DNA from: Phytophthora quininea
Lineage: Eukaryota; Oomycota; Peronosporomycetes; Peronosporales; Peronosporaceae
Assembly: GCA_011947345.1 (NCBI GenBank)
Contig: JAAVTG010000242.1
Coordinates: 24,816 to 88,815 of the forward strand
DNA length: 64,000 bases
Reading direction: 5' to 3'
This document shows positions 1 through 11,892 of the stretch, piece by piece (the stretch's first letter is position 1; each line of letters starts with the position of its first letter). Below the pieces are notes generated by a model. It had not been told where the DNA came from. It saw only the letters and a list, made by a program, of their open reading frames with translations, and made no database searches. The position numbers were made by a program, and so were the translations under genes.

Positions 1-33
1 CGAGAGCAATAATCATGCGAAGTGTGACATACT

Positions 34-1971
34 TCACGACCGGCGAGAACGTCTCGGTATAATCAATACCGCATTTCTGCACAAAACCCTTGGCAACGAG
101 TCAAGCCTTGTATTTAGCGATGGATCATCCGAGTTGCGCTTGATTTTGAAGACCCACTTGGTGCCGACAGCGCGTTGACCGTTTGGCAATTTTGCCGCAC
201 GAAAAACTCCACGAAGTCGCATCGACCGAAGTTTTGCACGAATAGCCTTGCGCCAGTGTACTTGGTCCGAACCGCTGACCGCATCTTGAAAAGTCTCAGG
301 TTCGGCGTTGTCCTTCGCCTCGACAGCATTCGCACTCGCATGCCAAAACATTGTCGAAGCTGAAGAATTTTCTTCGTCATTGGAGGCCGAATTTTCTTCG
401 TGAGGAGTCGAGTGGTGATGTCCCGAATTTTCTTCACTATCATCCGGAGCACTTGCTTCCTCCAAGCCAGCACCACGACGAGGTCGGCGAATATTTTCAC
501 GGACTTCGGGGTCAGAGCGGGTTTTACGTTTTCCCGCTTGCTTGAAATCGGTGGCACCAGAGTCACCAGAATCAAGATCAATGTCGTTGAGGTACTCGAT
601 GGCATCTTCGACTTTGTCATCTTTGTCGTCCTCGCGCTCTTCAACAGCACCAAATCTCGACTCTTCGAAAGTGACATCGCGAGAAACCACAACCTGCCCC
701 GCCTCGATGTCATAAATTCGGTATGCCTTGGAATGCTCCTCATAGCCCATGACAATACCGTCACGAACTTTTGAGTCCCATTTAAGGCGCTTTTCCTTGG
801 GGGTCAACACGAACACCGAGCAGCCAAAAACGCGCATGTGCTTCACGTTGGGCTTGGAATTATACACGATCTCGAAAGGAGTTTTCCCGGCGACCTTCGG
901 TGACGGCAGTCGATTCTTAATGTAGATTGCAGTCATCACCGTCTCCGCCCAAAATCTCTTGTCAAGTCCAGCATGATGCAACATGCTGCGGCCAATTGTC
1001 AAAATGCTGCGGTTGGCACGTTCAGCCGTGCCGTTGGTCTGGTGCGCGTACGGAACCGTGACTTGTTGTTCAATGCCACGGCCGTCGTAGAAAGACTTGA
1101 GCGAGTTGGTAGCAAATTCCTTGGTACCATCATGACGCGCAAACTTCACCCGCGCGCCGAATTGCGACTCCACCTTCGAAATAAATTTCTTCAGGCAGCC
1201 TTCACTTTCCGACTTCGCACGCAGGCAAAATCCCGTCATGCACCCACTGGCTTCGTCGACAATGAGCAGCAAATATCTGCTGCCACCGAGAGAATGTTCC
1301 TCCATCGGCCCGCAAATATCGAAGTGAAGCAGCTCGAACGGCTTGTACTTAGCCTTTCCGTGGTTGGTCGGAAAAGGGTTTTGGACCGATTTTCCTTGCT
1401 GGCACCCACGGCAAACACTCGACTTTTTCGATGTTGCTGGCAGTTTGGCGCCCTTGATCATGCCACTTGAGACCATTTTACGCAGCACATCGTTCGGAGC
1501 GTGACCCATCCGTGAGTGCAGATCCACAGCGTCCACTGAAACTGAGACTGAATTTACTGAAGCGCGCGGGACACGAAGCCAGTAGAGTCCATCGACCAGG
1601 TCCGCCGAAGCAACGATTTTCTTCGACTTTTTCAGAGCGATGTGCATTTCAGCACCACCAAACACCACCTTAAACAGACCACTTTTGTTGATCTGCGGGA
1701 CCGACAGCAAGTTTTTGTTCATGCCCGGCACGTACAACGCGTCTTCGACCTTGATCTCGCGCTCGTCACCGTTGGGCAAAACCACTCGCTGAACAACCGT
1801 TCCGACTCCCAAAATTCTGGCAGAGTCCCCGTTGGCAACCGTGAGCTCGCCCCTGTCGCACAGCTTGATGTCGGCAAACTTGGACTTGTCGTTGCAGATG
1901 TGGTGTGTGGCACCACTGTCGATTGCCCACGTATCTTGGAACTTCTTGCCCGTCGAAACTCCGCACGCCAT
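34..1971 (-). pseudogene. copia pol: protease, integrase, start of RT
   Basis: 645-residue open stretch. Residues 16-22 (AIDSGAT) are the aspartic protease active site. The GAG-pre-integrase zinc-binding region follows at about 150-192, ending CRGCQQGK. The integrase core has its first acidic residue in FDICGP, the second in ARHDGTKEF and the glutamate in TNGTAERANRS. A copia-type linker follows, and the RT begins at about residue 560 with GTKWVFKIKR. After that the frame slips: the expected RT sequence ([16 protein letters not shown]) continues in another frame towards base 1 and is preceded there by a TGA. Upstream the same frame runs into the CCHC zinc knuckle, interrupted by TGA at 2014-2016. 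Such proteins cut the polyprotein, copy the RNA and integrate the cDNA. Confidence 0.9.
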
Positions 1972-2016
1972 AGAGACCGCAAACGCGATGAAGTCACCGT
2001 CATTTTCGTTGCGTCA

Positions 2017-2755
2017 CTGGATATTGTTCGCACCGCGACCAGACCGGCCACGTCGTGCTCCACGATTTTCCTCCTTCTGCTTGGTCCAGCACTTGCCCAC
2101 GAGGTGCCCCAGTTTTCCGCAGTAGGAACAACGGCGAGTCTCACCGGTGTCGATTTCTCACCCTGCCGCTTGATGTGCTCGTTCGTGAGCACCTTGATAA
2201 CGTCTTGCGTTTTCAGCTCAGCGGCGCTCATCTCCAAGTTCAGCACGACGTTCTCGTAGCTCTTGGGTAGACTGCGCAGCAAGAAGATCGCCACGTCTTC
2301 GTCCTCCATCTTGGCGCCGATACTGTTGAGCTTGGCGCTGATGTTGAGGACCTCGTTGCAGTGATGCAGCACATTGTCGCCTTCCGTCATCTCCATGCTG
2401 AGCAGCTGACGCTTGAGGTAGATGCGACCGACCTTCTGCGTCCCGCCGTACAGTGCCTTGAGCTTGGCCCACGCAATCCAGGCGTGTTCGCACTCCGAGA
2501 TCACGTGATGACAGTCGGCACCCATGTGCAGCAGCATCAGGCCCAGCGCGACGCTTGACGTACGGCTGTACTCATCCGATGCACGAGAATCCGTAAACGT
2601 CGGCGTCGTCTCCCCTTGACAGCATCCCACACCGACTTGGTCAGGAAAACGCCGCGCATGTAGCTGCTCCACGTCGCGTAGTTGTCGCCGTCGAACTTGT
2701 CGATGAGGACCCTGGACGAGACGTCGGGCGCGGAGGACATCGTACTTGGGCTCAT
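2017..2755 (-). pseudogene. copia gag with CCHC zinc knuckle, frameshifted
   Basis: The gag starts at 2755 ([13 protein letters not shown]) with the copia-type opening [12 protein letters not shown]. Near 2612-2615 the frame changes at a C run, and the next frame carries the gag body ([36 protein letters not shown]). Around 2140 it changes again, into the frame holding the knuckle [14 protein letters not shown] (C-x2-C-x4-H-x4-C, about 2095-2130), which is also the pol frame. Gag forms the cytoplasmic particle and binds element RNA. Both shifts fit loss of one base in a short homopolymer, so they could be decay or sequence error. Confidence 0.85.
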
Positions 2756-2958
2756 AACCTAAAAATGTCGAGCGGGCTTGGCCGTGAGGAATTGAAGTCA
2801 CTTGAGGGGAAGGAATGAAATGAGGAAGTGAGAGTTCATTTGAAATGTTAACTTGGCAGACACAAAGGTGCACGCCCGCTCATCCAATTATTCTGCGCGT
2901 CTAATCAGTGGTAGCGTAAACAGCGTACCGTAATCACGCGTGGTCAAGTTGGACCGGT

Positions 2959-3177
2959 ATGGGTCCCAGTAAACCGGCAACTCGCAACATGCTCACGTAC
3001 ACAATGGACACGTTCGATACTCCGCGTGTCGTTATCCCTGCCGAGGGCGACCTTCGAGCACGCTTGGTTAATACGTATCAGGATTCTCCTATCAGTGGTC
3101 ATCTCGGTCTCGAGAAGACGTTCACCGCGCTCACCCGGGATTTCTACTGGCCTCGGATGTACAAGTGGATCCGGTAG
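2959..3177 (+). pseudogene. Ty3/gypsy integrase H2C2 fragment
   Basis: The 72 residues contain the N-terminal zinc-binding part of gypsy integrase: ARLVNTYQDSPISGHLGLEKTF followed by LTRDFYWPRMYKWIR. In the family this is followed by the CxxC pair and the DDE core; here a TAG at 3175-3177 ends the match and nothing recognisable follows. It is an isolated scrap on the strand opposite to the copia copy, with no LTR seen around it. Confidence 0.75.
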
Positions 3178-5263
3178 TGTATAAAGAGCTACCGAGCAGG
3201 AGACCTTGGTATAGGCGAGACGAGCGCGACACTGCTGCATATCGACAATAGGCTGGACACAATGACGCCATTCGCCCGTGGTGGCTCAGCTCTCAGTTAA
3301 AACTCGTGGTCGAACGTGCGGTCTAGCAAATGCGCACTTTGTGGATGACGAATTTGGCTCAAAAGGCAGTGTGAGAATTGTGCTCGGCGCTGGCTCTTAG
3401 CAGGAGATTTTTCAGCCAACGTAGAACCATCAGCGTGAAGACGATTTTTAGTATGGACAGGCGGACGCAGCTTCTCACGGGCACAAATGTCGACCATGTC
3501 GGGATTTAGCTGGAATATGCTGCTTCTGCATCCTAATATGTGGAACTAGCGTAGATAATGTAATTTTAGGTCCTTCATTTGTAGTAAAGTGTAGGGCTGA
3601 TCGCTGATTCAGAAGTGAGGGTCTAAGTTTTAGCAACCAACAGATATGTCGGTAGCGTCGTATCTGTACATTATGCTTGGCATATCGGGTTTGTCTTAAT
3701 ATGATGGACTAGGTGTGTCACGAGAAATACGACGGGATTTGTGTAAAAAGTAAGTCGTGCTTTATGCCAGATTTTCGGCGGTACACGAAAGCCCGCTACA
3801 TCAGTTTTGGGAGGCAACTATTAGAAATTGTGAAGAGAATGGGGTACGTTCTCGATAAACAGGAAAACCGACGAGAAGGCGGCTGGACGCTTTAGGAACA
3901 AAGCGTTGCATGCAGCAGAGTGCAACAGTTCAGAAGTTGTTATTAGCCATGGGGAAAACATGAGACTTATGCGGCTGTCATGATCAGACAAGGCGATATT
4001 ATCTCTCAATTTCGATCGGCGTGTCATCAATTCCGCTTTATGCTACCATTGCATTAAATATTACATTAACCGAAGTGACTGACGATATGGCAAATAGAAT
4101 GTTTACCAATGACTCGGTTATTTTGATGTACTTGCAATCAACTTGAAATATGTATAATAGCTATACCCTGCTAAATAGTGTTGTAATTCTTGTTACGTGG
4201 TTAGCGACACCACGTCACCAGTTACAAATTTTGCGAGCTCGTATCTAATATTTCAAAGATAAAGTAGCTAATGCTTTTGATTTACCAACATAGAAACTAT
4301 TAGACAGTAATGTTGCACGAATTCAGTCTGTTTTATTCTGATACTACTTAGAATTTCTACGACTCTCATTCGAATGCTTAAGATGAGTTTGATAAAATAT
4401 GTGTTCAATTTGTCCTACCGACTAAAAATTAGTCTCAACATAGCATCTTAAATGTAACTCCCTATATCACCACTCGGGTGCCAGCGAAATGACCAGTCAG
4501 CGGGAAAAATATCTCTCCGGTCAGGATTGAGACAGTGGACAAATTGCGGTTGATCATTATGTTGCGACTTCATCTTAGAAGAAGCTTGTAGTCAAGGAGC
4601 ATATGAATTTATGATCGCATTAGCCTCTCTATTCTCATAGAGCGTAGATTTTGAATATCGTAAAAGACTACAATCTGTCACAGCTGGACGATAAGGTATA
4701 TATTCTATCTACAACAAACTGGAATAACCGAGACCGATGAAGCCGTGATTACAACTTGCGACAGAGAGGCTTACCTCAAGATTCCTAAAATTCTCTAAAT
4801 AGTATTTCGAGGAACCATTTTCTTTTTCATTTGCTCGAAGCTTGGAAACGATGGTACATCAGAACGATTCTGTTTGCTGCCAACGTATAATAACACCTTT
4901 ATCGATTTGCTCAACCTGGTTGACGATGTCGGCATGCAAACTAAAGAAAGGCACTTATCAATGCAATTTTAACTTCAAGCAGCAAGTTGATACCGTGAAA
5001 CAAGGCCGCGTGCAAGCACACGGGATAGCTCTGAAATTGGAATACGAGCAAAATTACTGTTGGAGCACATGATCGACGAATCTGTCAAGAACACACATGC
5101 AACAGCGAGCAGTGGTATCGTTTGCGCTTGGTTCGACAACAGAGATAATGGAATTCGTCCCGGTAGCAGGTAAAGTGGAATTGACGACGAACCTATGGAG
5201 AATCATGTTCCGAGTAGGCGGTCTGTGGAAGGTTTTAGTGAATAGTAAATACTGCAACGTAGA
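3178..5263. other. No gene recognised, AT-rich spacer
   Basis: About 2.1 kb of AT-rich sequence with only short random frames on both strands. No protein similarity, tandem repeat or RNA gene was recognised. The right end may contain the 3' terminus of Helitron 1, but I could not identify a convincing hairpin plus CTRR end. Confidence 0.5.
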
Positions 5264-6866
5264 TTATTCATTGTTTACCATTTGTTCTTCGAGGCGTTGG
5301 AGACGCTGTGTTTCATCAAGAGCAGCATTGCTAGGAACGAAATAATTCAGATATTCCAACGTGAGTGGTTCAGTAAGGTAGAGTTGTTCCAGTGTTTTCA
5401 CACGAGTTGCCGCAACGTAGAAAGAAGACCGTTGAGGTGATTGCCGTGTAGAGTGACGAAGTGGTCCGATTATGAGCTTGTCAACTGTTAAACCTTGGCA
5501 TTTCTCCGATGTAAGCGAGAACGCTGGTAATAATGGAATTTGGAAGATCCGAACATTGAATTGTCGATCTTGTAGATGGATACGAACTCCATGCTTGTCC
5601 CAGGCATGAACTGGAACTACACCGGGTGGTAAACCTCGAATGATTGAGCATGAAGGATCAAACTTTAGTAGCTTGACAAAGATAATGTTTGGAGGTGTTG
5701 AGTGGCTGCAAACTGTGATACCGTTCTGCTTAATAATGTGGGTTGTGTCATCGGATGCTGCATGGAACGAAACCACGTGTCCTATGGTACCGTTTGCTAG
5801 TCTTAGCACTCGGCTCACGTTTTGAGTGCACTGCACTGGCATTCCAATGGCGATATTTAAAATTATCGCAACGTTTCCTGTTTTGTGATCTTTGAGGTGT
5901 TTCAATCTGCGTAGCTGATTTGTTGTCACCTCAAAACGGGATCGACAGATTTTAGCTTCAAATTGGTGCAGAATTCGAGAGTTTTCTCGGCAGTAAGCGA
6001 TCGCTGCTTCTTCATTGAATTCGCAACGTAGCGTATTTGAAGTAACGATAATGGGACAGAACGCCTTTGTGGATGATGACTCAGCATTCCAGTTGTCAAT
6101 GTAGCATTGTTGGTTTACCAAGTCAATATCATCTTGTAAATATCGTCCATAGCGCCAGCGATCGAGAATCTGTGCCCATATAGGGTCACGACGATGCCTC
6201 ATATTTTCCTTCAGCATCACGACTTCATTCAGCTGACGATATGCTCTAATTCCAGCAAGTCGAGAAAATATACAGCAATGTCGTTGTTTTTGGTTTGTGA
6301 ATTGAAGCGCGGAAGTGGAGGGTGTTGAATGAATGCTGGCTGACCAGCAACTGGAAGTTGTTGGAGCCAGTCTCCTGCAAAAGAACATGAACTCCACCAA
6401 AGACTACATTTGGCTTGTTTCGTAGATTTCGCAGTGCTTGATCTATTTTTCCAATGAATTCAACATCCGTTGTTGAAACTTCATCCATAATCAGCATTTT
6501 CAACTTTGCAAACCGCTCTCTTTGTTCAGGAGTGTAAAGTTTTGGCGCTTTTGATGAATTTACTCCCCATTGAAATAGCTTGTGAATGGTTTGTCCATTC
6601 GCTTGTTGTGCTGCAACGCCCTGGTAGGCAACTGTTTCCAAAGCATCTTCTGCATTCCATGACTTGGCGAGAAATTGCAATGCTTCTATTACTCGACTTT
6701 TCCCTGATCCAGGTAGTCCTCCCAGAAACCCGATCATTTGCTCAACGTTGTCGGAGTCGTTAGTTGTAATTGATTGCAAAAATCGTGATCCAGCACGAAT
6801 AAACATCTTGTGTTGTTTTTGTTTAGCTGAAAAATGCGGAAACATCTCGCAAGGATGCGTTGTCAC
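5264..6866 (-). pseudogene. Helitron 1 PIF1-type helicase domain
   Basis: Walker A is GLPGSGKSR, encoded about 6700-6730; Walker B is LIMDEVS, near 6485. After FGGVHVL the frame changes at a four-A run (plus 6379-6382), and AGDWLQQLPV, the next helicase motif, reads in the shifted frame. A second change near 6250 leads into the C-terminal half, which starts AYRQLNEVVMLKENMR and ends with helicase motif SEKCQGLTVDKLI and FYVAATRVKTLEQLYL. The helicase unwinds DNA 5'-3' during rolling-circle transposition. Two slips in 150 bases mean no active helicase from this copy as read. Confidence 0.88.
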
Positions 6867-9199
6867 TAAGAACGATTGGAACAGTTAATGTAGCTGGATT
6901 TACCCAAGGTTCGTTACCATTGTTGTTGTGGAGGATTTCGCGCACTCTCGTGAGATTGTCTGAAGAGTTACTAGCTGTTGTACTTCGTGTATTTTTCTGC
7001 AATGTAATTGAAGCTTCATCAATGCGGGACTGCCACTCGTGTTTGTCTAGTTCAGGGATATCGTCATTGTAGTCATTTGAATTTGACTGGGCTGATAGTT
7101 GCGCCGAAGTGTGTCCTCTTTCCATTAATGATATGTTTGTTGTTGTCGGCTGCAAACACGTAATAAAATCATTGTCATCGCTTTCTACATCGCGAGAATC
7201 GTGTAGAATGTCATCTGAAGCGGACTCGTTTTGAACAATTGTATCACTTTCCAAATCAAAATCACCAGTACCAACACTTGCTCGAAAACGCTCCATGTTT
7301 TCATCTGTTCGTTTACGTGCCAATTCTCTCGATGTATAATAGTCATTTGAGAAGTCAAGGAATTGGTGGGCCTTTGGCGGTGCTTCTTCATTCCACCACT
7401 GAGTGAACAACTCTTCAACGGTAGCAATATCGCGGGGTTGCATGTCTGCCGGGTTCCGAAATGGCTTGAACAGTATCATCATGGTCCGATGGAGAAAAGT
7501 TTGTTTTCTGCTGTCATTGTTTTGTTTCGAGCGTCTGGCAAACGCTTGCCTATCACTGTCACCATAACGGGGGCGATAAGTGATGCATAGTGTGCGAGTT
7601 TTCATGGCCATGACCTGCTGTAAATTTCTCCCCGGCCATATTGTTCTCCTTAGCCCAGTTTTGTGTAAATTCCATTAATGATGTAGCCTCAAGCATGTCA
7701 GGCCGATAGACATAATCTAACACCATGCTGGACGGCTTATACGTTGTGTTGGGATCACACTCCGTGAGAATCACATCAACGAGTCCATCATTAAATAGAT
7801 AATCCATGAATGCATTTAGGAAAAGCTTCGTAAATTTGATGGATGAGTAAAACGGTGAGCCACGAATCATGTACAAAGCGGCCATTGGCGATGAAATCTC
7901 TTGAGGTTTTGAAAGCGCGCAGCACATTGACTGGATGCATCGTTTGCCTGCATCAATAGGTGACTGTGAATCTGCTATTTTCCTATTTGCTTTGTCAAAT
8001 GCATGAGTGTAAATTGCTAGCGGGTTTTCCATAGCATGTTGTGCTTTGATTGCGTACTTGAGCATGTAAAATGCTTTTTCGGGTCCTTCTCCAGCGGAAA
8101 GAAATTTTATGTCATGATTGCATTTAAAGACCCGAGCCAAAAGCGGAGAATAGGCGTTGAGATATTCACAACCAATACGACGCTCCACTTCAACAGTGTC
8201 GTCTGAAATCAATTTGGTAGAAGCGCACGGCTCTTTTGGGAAAAACATTCGGCATAAATCACCTTTTGGGGTTCTGCTTGTTTGCTTGAAACACGAGCGA
8301 CTGTGAAACCAATGGTGAGTTTGGAAGCGTAACAGAGCTGCGGACTCAATTATTTTGCAAATACCTTCTTTCCCAATTGGTGCAATCAGAGGAAACGGGT
8401 CAGGCATCATAATTCTGTGCTGTACGGCATCGCCGCTCCAATTATTGGTATTTATGGAGAAATCGTCAGAAACTTGCATCAATTGTGCTTCTGTGATTTC
8501 ATTTCCACCAAATGAAGTTTTACACGCGGTGCATTCAGCAGTCTCAGGTCGTAAGGCTCCACTGTTTTGTTTTTTGAAAGCTTGGTTTGTTAATGGCATC
8601 GATTTGAGAGCGTCTTCTTTGCAATGAGGGCAGCACTTACATGAAACAGGATAGGATGCACTTACAACAGAAGAGATATACTCAGCGATATTGTCTCGAA
8701 ACTCGGATGACTTACAGGCGTCGTAATACGCTGTAACTGTTCGAGGCATCCCTGCAATCCATACCAGCATATGACTGTGCAAGTCATGTGTAGAATTTTG
8801 TGATTCAGTTGAAGCGAAAAATGCTTCTGTTCGACCGAACAAACCGACGCCAGGTTTTGACTTATTGGTTTGTTGATCCCAATTGAGAACAACGTCAATG
8901 ATAACATTCAGCAGGTGGTCAAAGTATCTGTACCATATTGGTAAAACGGAGTTAGGATCGATTTGTTCCCAACCATACAATGTTTTGTACCTTGCGCATG
9001 TAGTCGGATGTTTGGTTGCTATAGAACCTAGTTGGGCTTGAGTAAATTCTAGGCAAAACTCCATTGATCTTCGCGCTGCTCGTAGTACCTCATCACAAAC
9101 ATCGCCAACGAGATTGGCAACTTGGTATGTGCCGCTGCTACTCGGAGAGAACGTAAAGAAAATAGCTGGTTGACCAAGGTGCAGCTGCATCGACATCAC
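6823..9199 (-). pseudogene. Helitron 1 HUH Rep nuclease and linker
   Basis: The Rep part (7559-9199) has the opening LHLGQPAIFFTFSP and the HUH metal-binding motif LHSHMLVW. Cysteine pairs (CKCCPHC; CTACKTSFGG) follow, then the catalytic two-tyrosine motif YMLKY. Rep nicks and joins the element ends. Near 7605 the frame changes into a 260-residue stretch (6823-7611) with FKPFRNPADM and an acidic low-complexity linker that leads to the helicase. Upstream, the previous reading block ends at 9196 and overlaps this one by four bases with a one-base shift. The shift fits loss of an A in a short A run. Confidence 0.85.
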
Positions 9200-11019
9200 C
9201 TTAGTTCTTGCATCTCCCCGTTCTTCGTTGGACCCCCAATGAGCTCGTAAACCAGTAGATACTGAAGAAAAAAATCTCGTACAGCTTTAGACTGTGGTGG
9301 CGGAGGAGGTAATCGCTCTCGGCGATTAAGTGCGTTCACACGCTGCTCCATATATTCCACATGGCTCAGCAGCTCGGAACGCTGCACAGATGCTGCACTG
9401 CTCATCACATTCGGGGACAATTTAGCACGTAAATACACAGCACGGGTCGACTGATGGCGGGCTAAAACGTCGAATGCCACAAGTACAAATGACGGATGGG
9501 ATTCATGACATCGGCTCGACAGACGTAAGCAATGTTTCAAGTATTCTGCAGCTCCAATTCGGGTAGCGCGTGGTTCGTCGAGGCCGCCGCGTCCAAATGG
9601 GAATAATTCACAAAATGCATGCGTCCAGTACGCGGGGTCAAAATCGGATAGTATCTCAGATGATCTCCAGACAACAACATCCTTACCATCGCGAAGAAAA
9701 CGAAGTGTCTGCTCTGTAGAGTCCTCAGGGGCATAATTTGTGATCAAAGCTACGGCAGTTTGTTCAAACATTTCTTCAGCTTCACATTCGACATTGTGTA
9801 CCGGAGTTTGTGCATTGAACCGCGAACGTGATTCATCCAAGTCTTCAGCATTTTCGTCTCCATGGTCGGTGCGATCGCTGATTACAGTTGTTGGGGTTTT
9901 GTCGAAGCTGGAAGCAAGTTGCACATGGCTGTACAAAAGATTATTTTCTCGATACCATTCGTATTGCTCTCGAACACGAGAGACCCTAGCGTTATATCGT
10001 TTCGAAGTCACCGCTTTTTGGCGTGGTGTCATCGCACCAACCATTGAGACACCAACAACGCCTTCTTCGACGACAGAGCGAGGAAGTAGTGTTGCAGGTG
10101 GGGCTGGGTTGGCACGAAAGAATTAAGCATGCGACCGGATTGCAGAATGTCGTCCTCCTCTCATGATTGACACAAAATGCGTCGGTTGGGCCAAATTCAA
10201 CATGGCGTTTTCCGTCATGGTTGTGTCCTCAAACTTCTTTGGAAGCTCGCCGATATACAATCCATTTGCGATTGAAAACTTTGGAGGTGAATACTTGTTC
10301 TTCTTCAACAGCGATGAATAACACGATCCACAAATTTGCAACACAACTTCGTTCTCGGCTTCACACACACCTCGTTTTGATAGCAATATTCCACTAAGTC
10401 GGGATGAGACAGAGCTCATATCATAGTGCTCCAACAGCTTGCGTGGTAAATTGGCAGGAGGCTTCAATCGACGCTGCATTGACTGCAATAGAATTGGACA
10501 ATGCTCAATATTCTTGCCACTCACTTCTGATGTGGAACACCAGCAATCGCAAACAGCACATACTTTTTGTTCCATCGCTCCACAGCAAACCCGTTGACCA
10601 CACTCCATGTATATGCGAGCCTCGGTTGATCTAGAAAGTGGAATGAAGCTCCAAGGTTTTGTCGGTTTAGAATCATGACGCCGCCGGTCTCTGCGGTGTT
10701 GGCGTCGGCTGTGTCGCTGGGAGTCATTAAAAGTGGACCTGCGGTCCCGATCTCGTTGAAGCTTTCGCTTTTTCTTTGCGAGCTCAGTGGATTCAACGCA
10801 GACCGTACACAGCTTACGTTTTTCTTGACCGTACTACATGTGCACCCGGAAGCCGATCTTGCCATTGCCGATCAGTCCCTCAGCCAGGTTGTTATCAACT
10901 TTGTATAACGGCGGAAGAAGGCATTCGAAACCTAACCGTCTTCTCCTTTCCCAAGTCGATAGCGGACGAATCGAGTGTAGATGACTTACGTGGGAAGAGG
11001 GGTCATTGTTAGCAGCCAT
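9196..11019 (-). pseudogene. Helitron 1 N-terminal region with 5' intron
   Basis: Exon 1 is 10990-11019 (MAANNDPSSH). A GTAAGT donor at 10989 and a TAG acceptor at 10834-10836 define a 156-nt intron; splicing removes what would be an in-frame TAG and joins to YGQEKRKLCTVC. The reading frame then runs through a basic region and a DUF6570-like block (SIANGLYIGELPKKFEDTT, HFVSIMRGGRH). It meets a single TAA at 10123-10125 and continues in the same frame (RANPAPPATLLP, VGAMTPRQKAVTSKRY) to 9196. The conserved reading on both sides of the TAA suggests one nonsense mutation. The role of this region in Helitrons is not well defined. Confidence 0.8.
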
Positions 11020-11177
11020 GTTAAAGTCTTTTCGCCACCAACCAACTTTCAAACTCGACGGCTTGAAGAGCTCGTTGAACACCTTTCTCAGATCACCAGT
11101 GAGGACATTTTATCTTTCTTTCTGATGGAGCCTGCGCCAGTTTGGAATTTCCGAGGGAGACGGGAAGTGAGGTTTTG
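11020..11177. promoter_or_regulatory. Shared divergent promoter region
   Basis: 158 bases separate the start of Helitron 1 (11019, -) from the start of the three-exon gene (11178, +). Both reading units begin here with no other start between them, so both are likely driven from this interval. No TATA-like or Inr-like motif stands out strongly. Confidence 0.4.
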
Positions 11178-11892
11178 ATGGCGTCGAAGGGGGCCACTGC
11201 AAAGAGAGCATCAAGTAAAAAGGCTGCCAAGGCTCCGGCAGCGCAAGGACGAAAGAAGATCCGTCTGACAGTTCCGAAGGACTACGTTTCTCCACTTGAG
11301 AAAGAACGCCGAGCTGCTGCGACGCCAGATCGAATTATTGCATCTGCTCAAGGTAAGATTAGTGTGATGTTCATAGAGTTGGAGCTAACAGTTCTATTCT
11401 ATTAGAGCTGCGTGAATATGCAAAGACTCCCGTCTCGTCCGAAGAAACAGTCGCTATCTATGGTCGGTTCATGTGGGAATCGTACCATGTGACGAAAGAC
11501 GGGAGAAACATCGTGCATTTGCACTTTTACGACGCCATTGCCACCGAAACATTTGAAAGCGCATATTCGGTACGATTCTTATCATGCATGTTTGAAACCG
11601 GTATTTGACATTGGTTTGTGATTCAACACAGAGACTACACTACAATGGAGAGCGAAAGTTCGACTCCGACAAAATGATGATGACTGCGACAGTATGGGAT
11701 GAAGTTACCGGTTGCTGTGGTATTCCAACGCCAGGAGACATTGTTTGCATCTCGCACTTCACGGGCCTTGGTGTGTACCGAGATGAAGCTTGCCAATTCA
11801 ACACAAAACTAGCTGATTTGCGTGTCGACAATGCGGTGATGAGTACAGGCCTGGCGGAAGAAGAGTCCGAGAAGGTCGAAGATGAAATTTGA
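11178..11892 (+). CDS. Helitron-linked small protein, three exons
   Basis: Exons 11178-11352, 11406-11569 and 11632-11892 are joined by GT-AG introns of 53 and 62 nt and give a 199-residue protein with no stop. The N-terminus (about 1-40) is Lys/Ala-rich. The body contains ELREYAKT, FMWESYHV, a beta-rich stretch, TATVWDEV and GDIVCISHFTGLGVYRDE; the C-terminus is acidic. The alternating strands and the GDIV...Y pattern suggest an OB-fold, as in replication protein A, which some plant Helitrons carry; this is inference. The gene starts 158 bases from the divergent Helitron 1 gene. A related protein is encoded at 26147-26823. It could help Rep handle single-stranded DNA, or be a captured host gene. 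Confidence 0.7.

Larger units (their letters stand above)
1..2755 (-). mobile_element. Ty1/copia retrotransposon, 3' part outside window
   Basis: Minus-strand gag, zinc knuckle, protease, integrase and start of reverse transcriptase follow each other in copia order. The RT continues past base 1, so the element is truncated by the window. I could not fix an LTR boundary on the right; about 200 bases beyond the gag start (2756-2950) hold no ORF and may contain the leader and LTR. The copy carries frameshifts and two in-frame TGA codons (2014-2016, and one near 105 in the RT frame), so it is not autonomous as read. Confidence 0.9.
5264..11019 (-). mobile_element. Helitron 1, rolling-circle transposon (broken)
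   Basis: One minus-strand coding region of about 5.7 kb reads, in order: a short Cys-containing N-terminus, a Helitron-associated domain of the DUF6570 type, an HUH Rep nuclease, a linker and a PIF1-type helicase. This is the layout of a Helitron transposase. The copy has a TAA (10123-10125), frameshifts near 9198, 7605, 6830, 6380 and 6250, and no in-frame full-length product. Termini (5' TC, 3' CTRR with hairpin) were not identified. A short gene diverges from it at 11178. Confidence 0.88.

Noticed and set aside
114..1673. Several plus- and minus-strand ORFs of 60-215 codons over the copia 1 pol gene
   Set aside because: They lie in other frames of a recognisable integrase/RT and have no protein features of their own.
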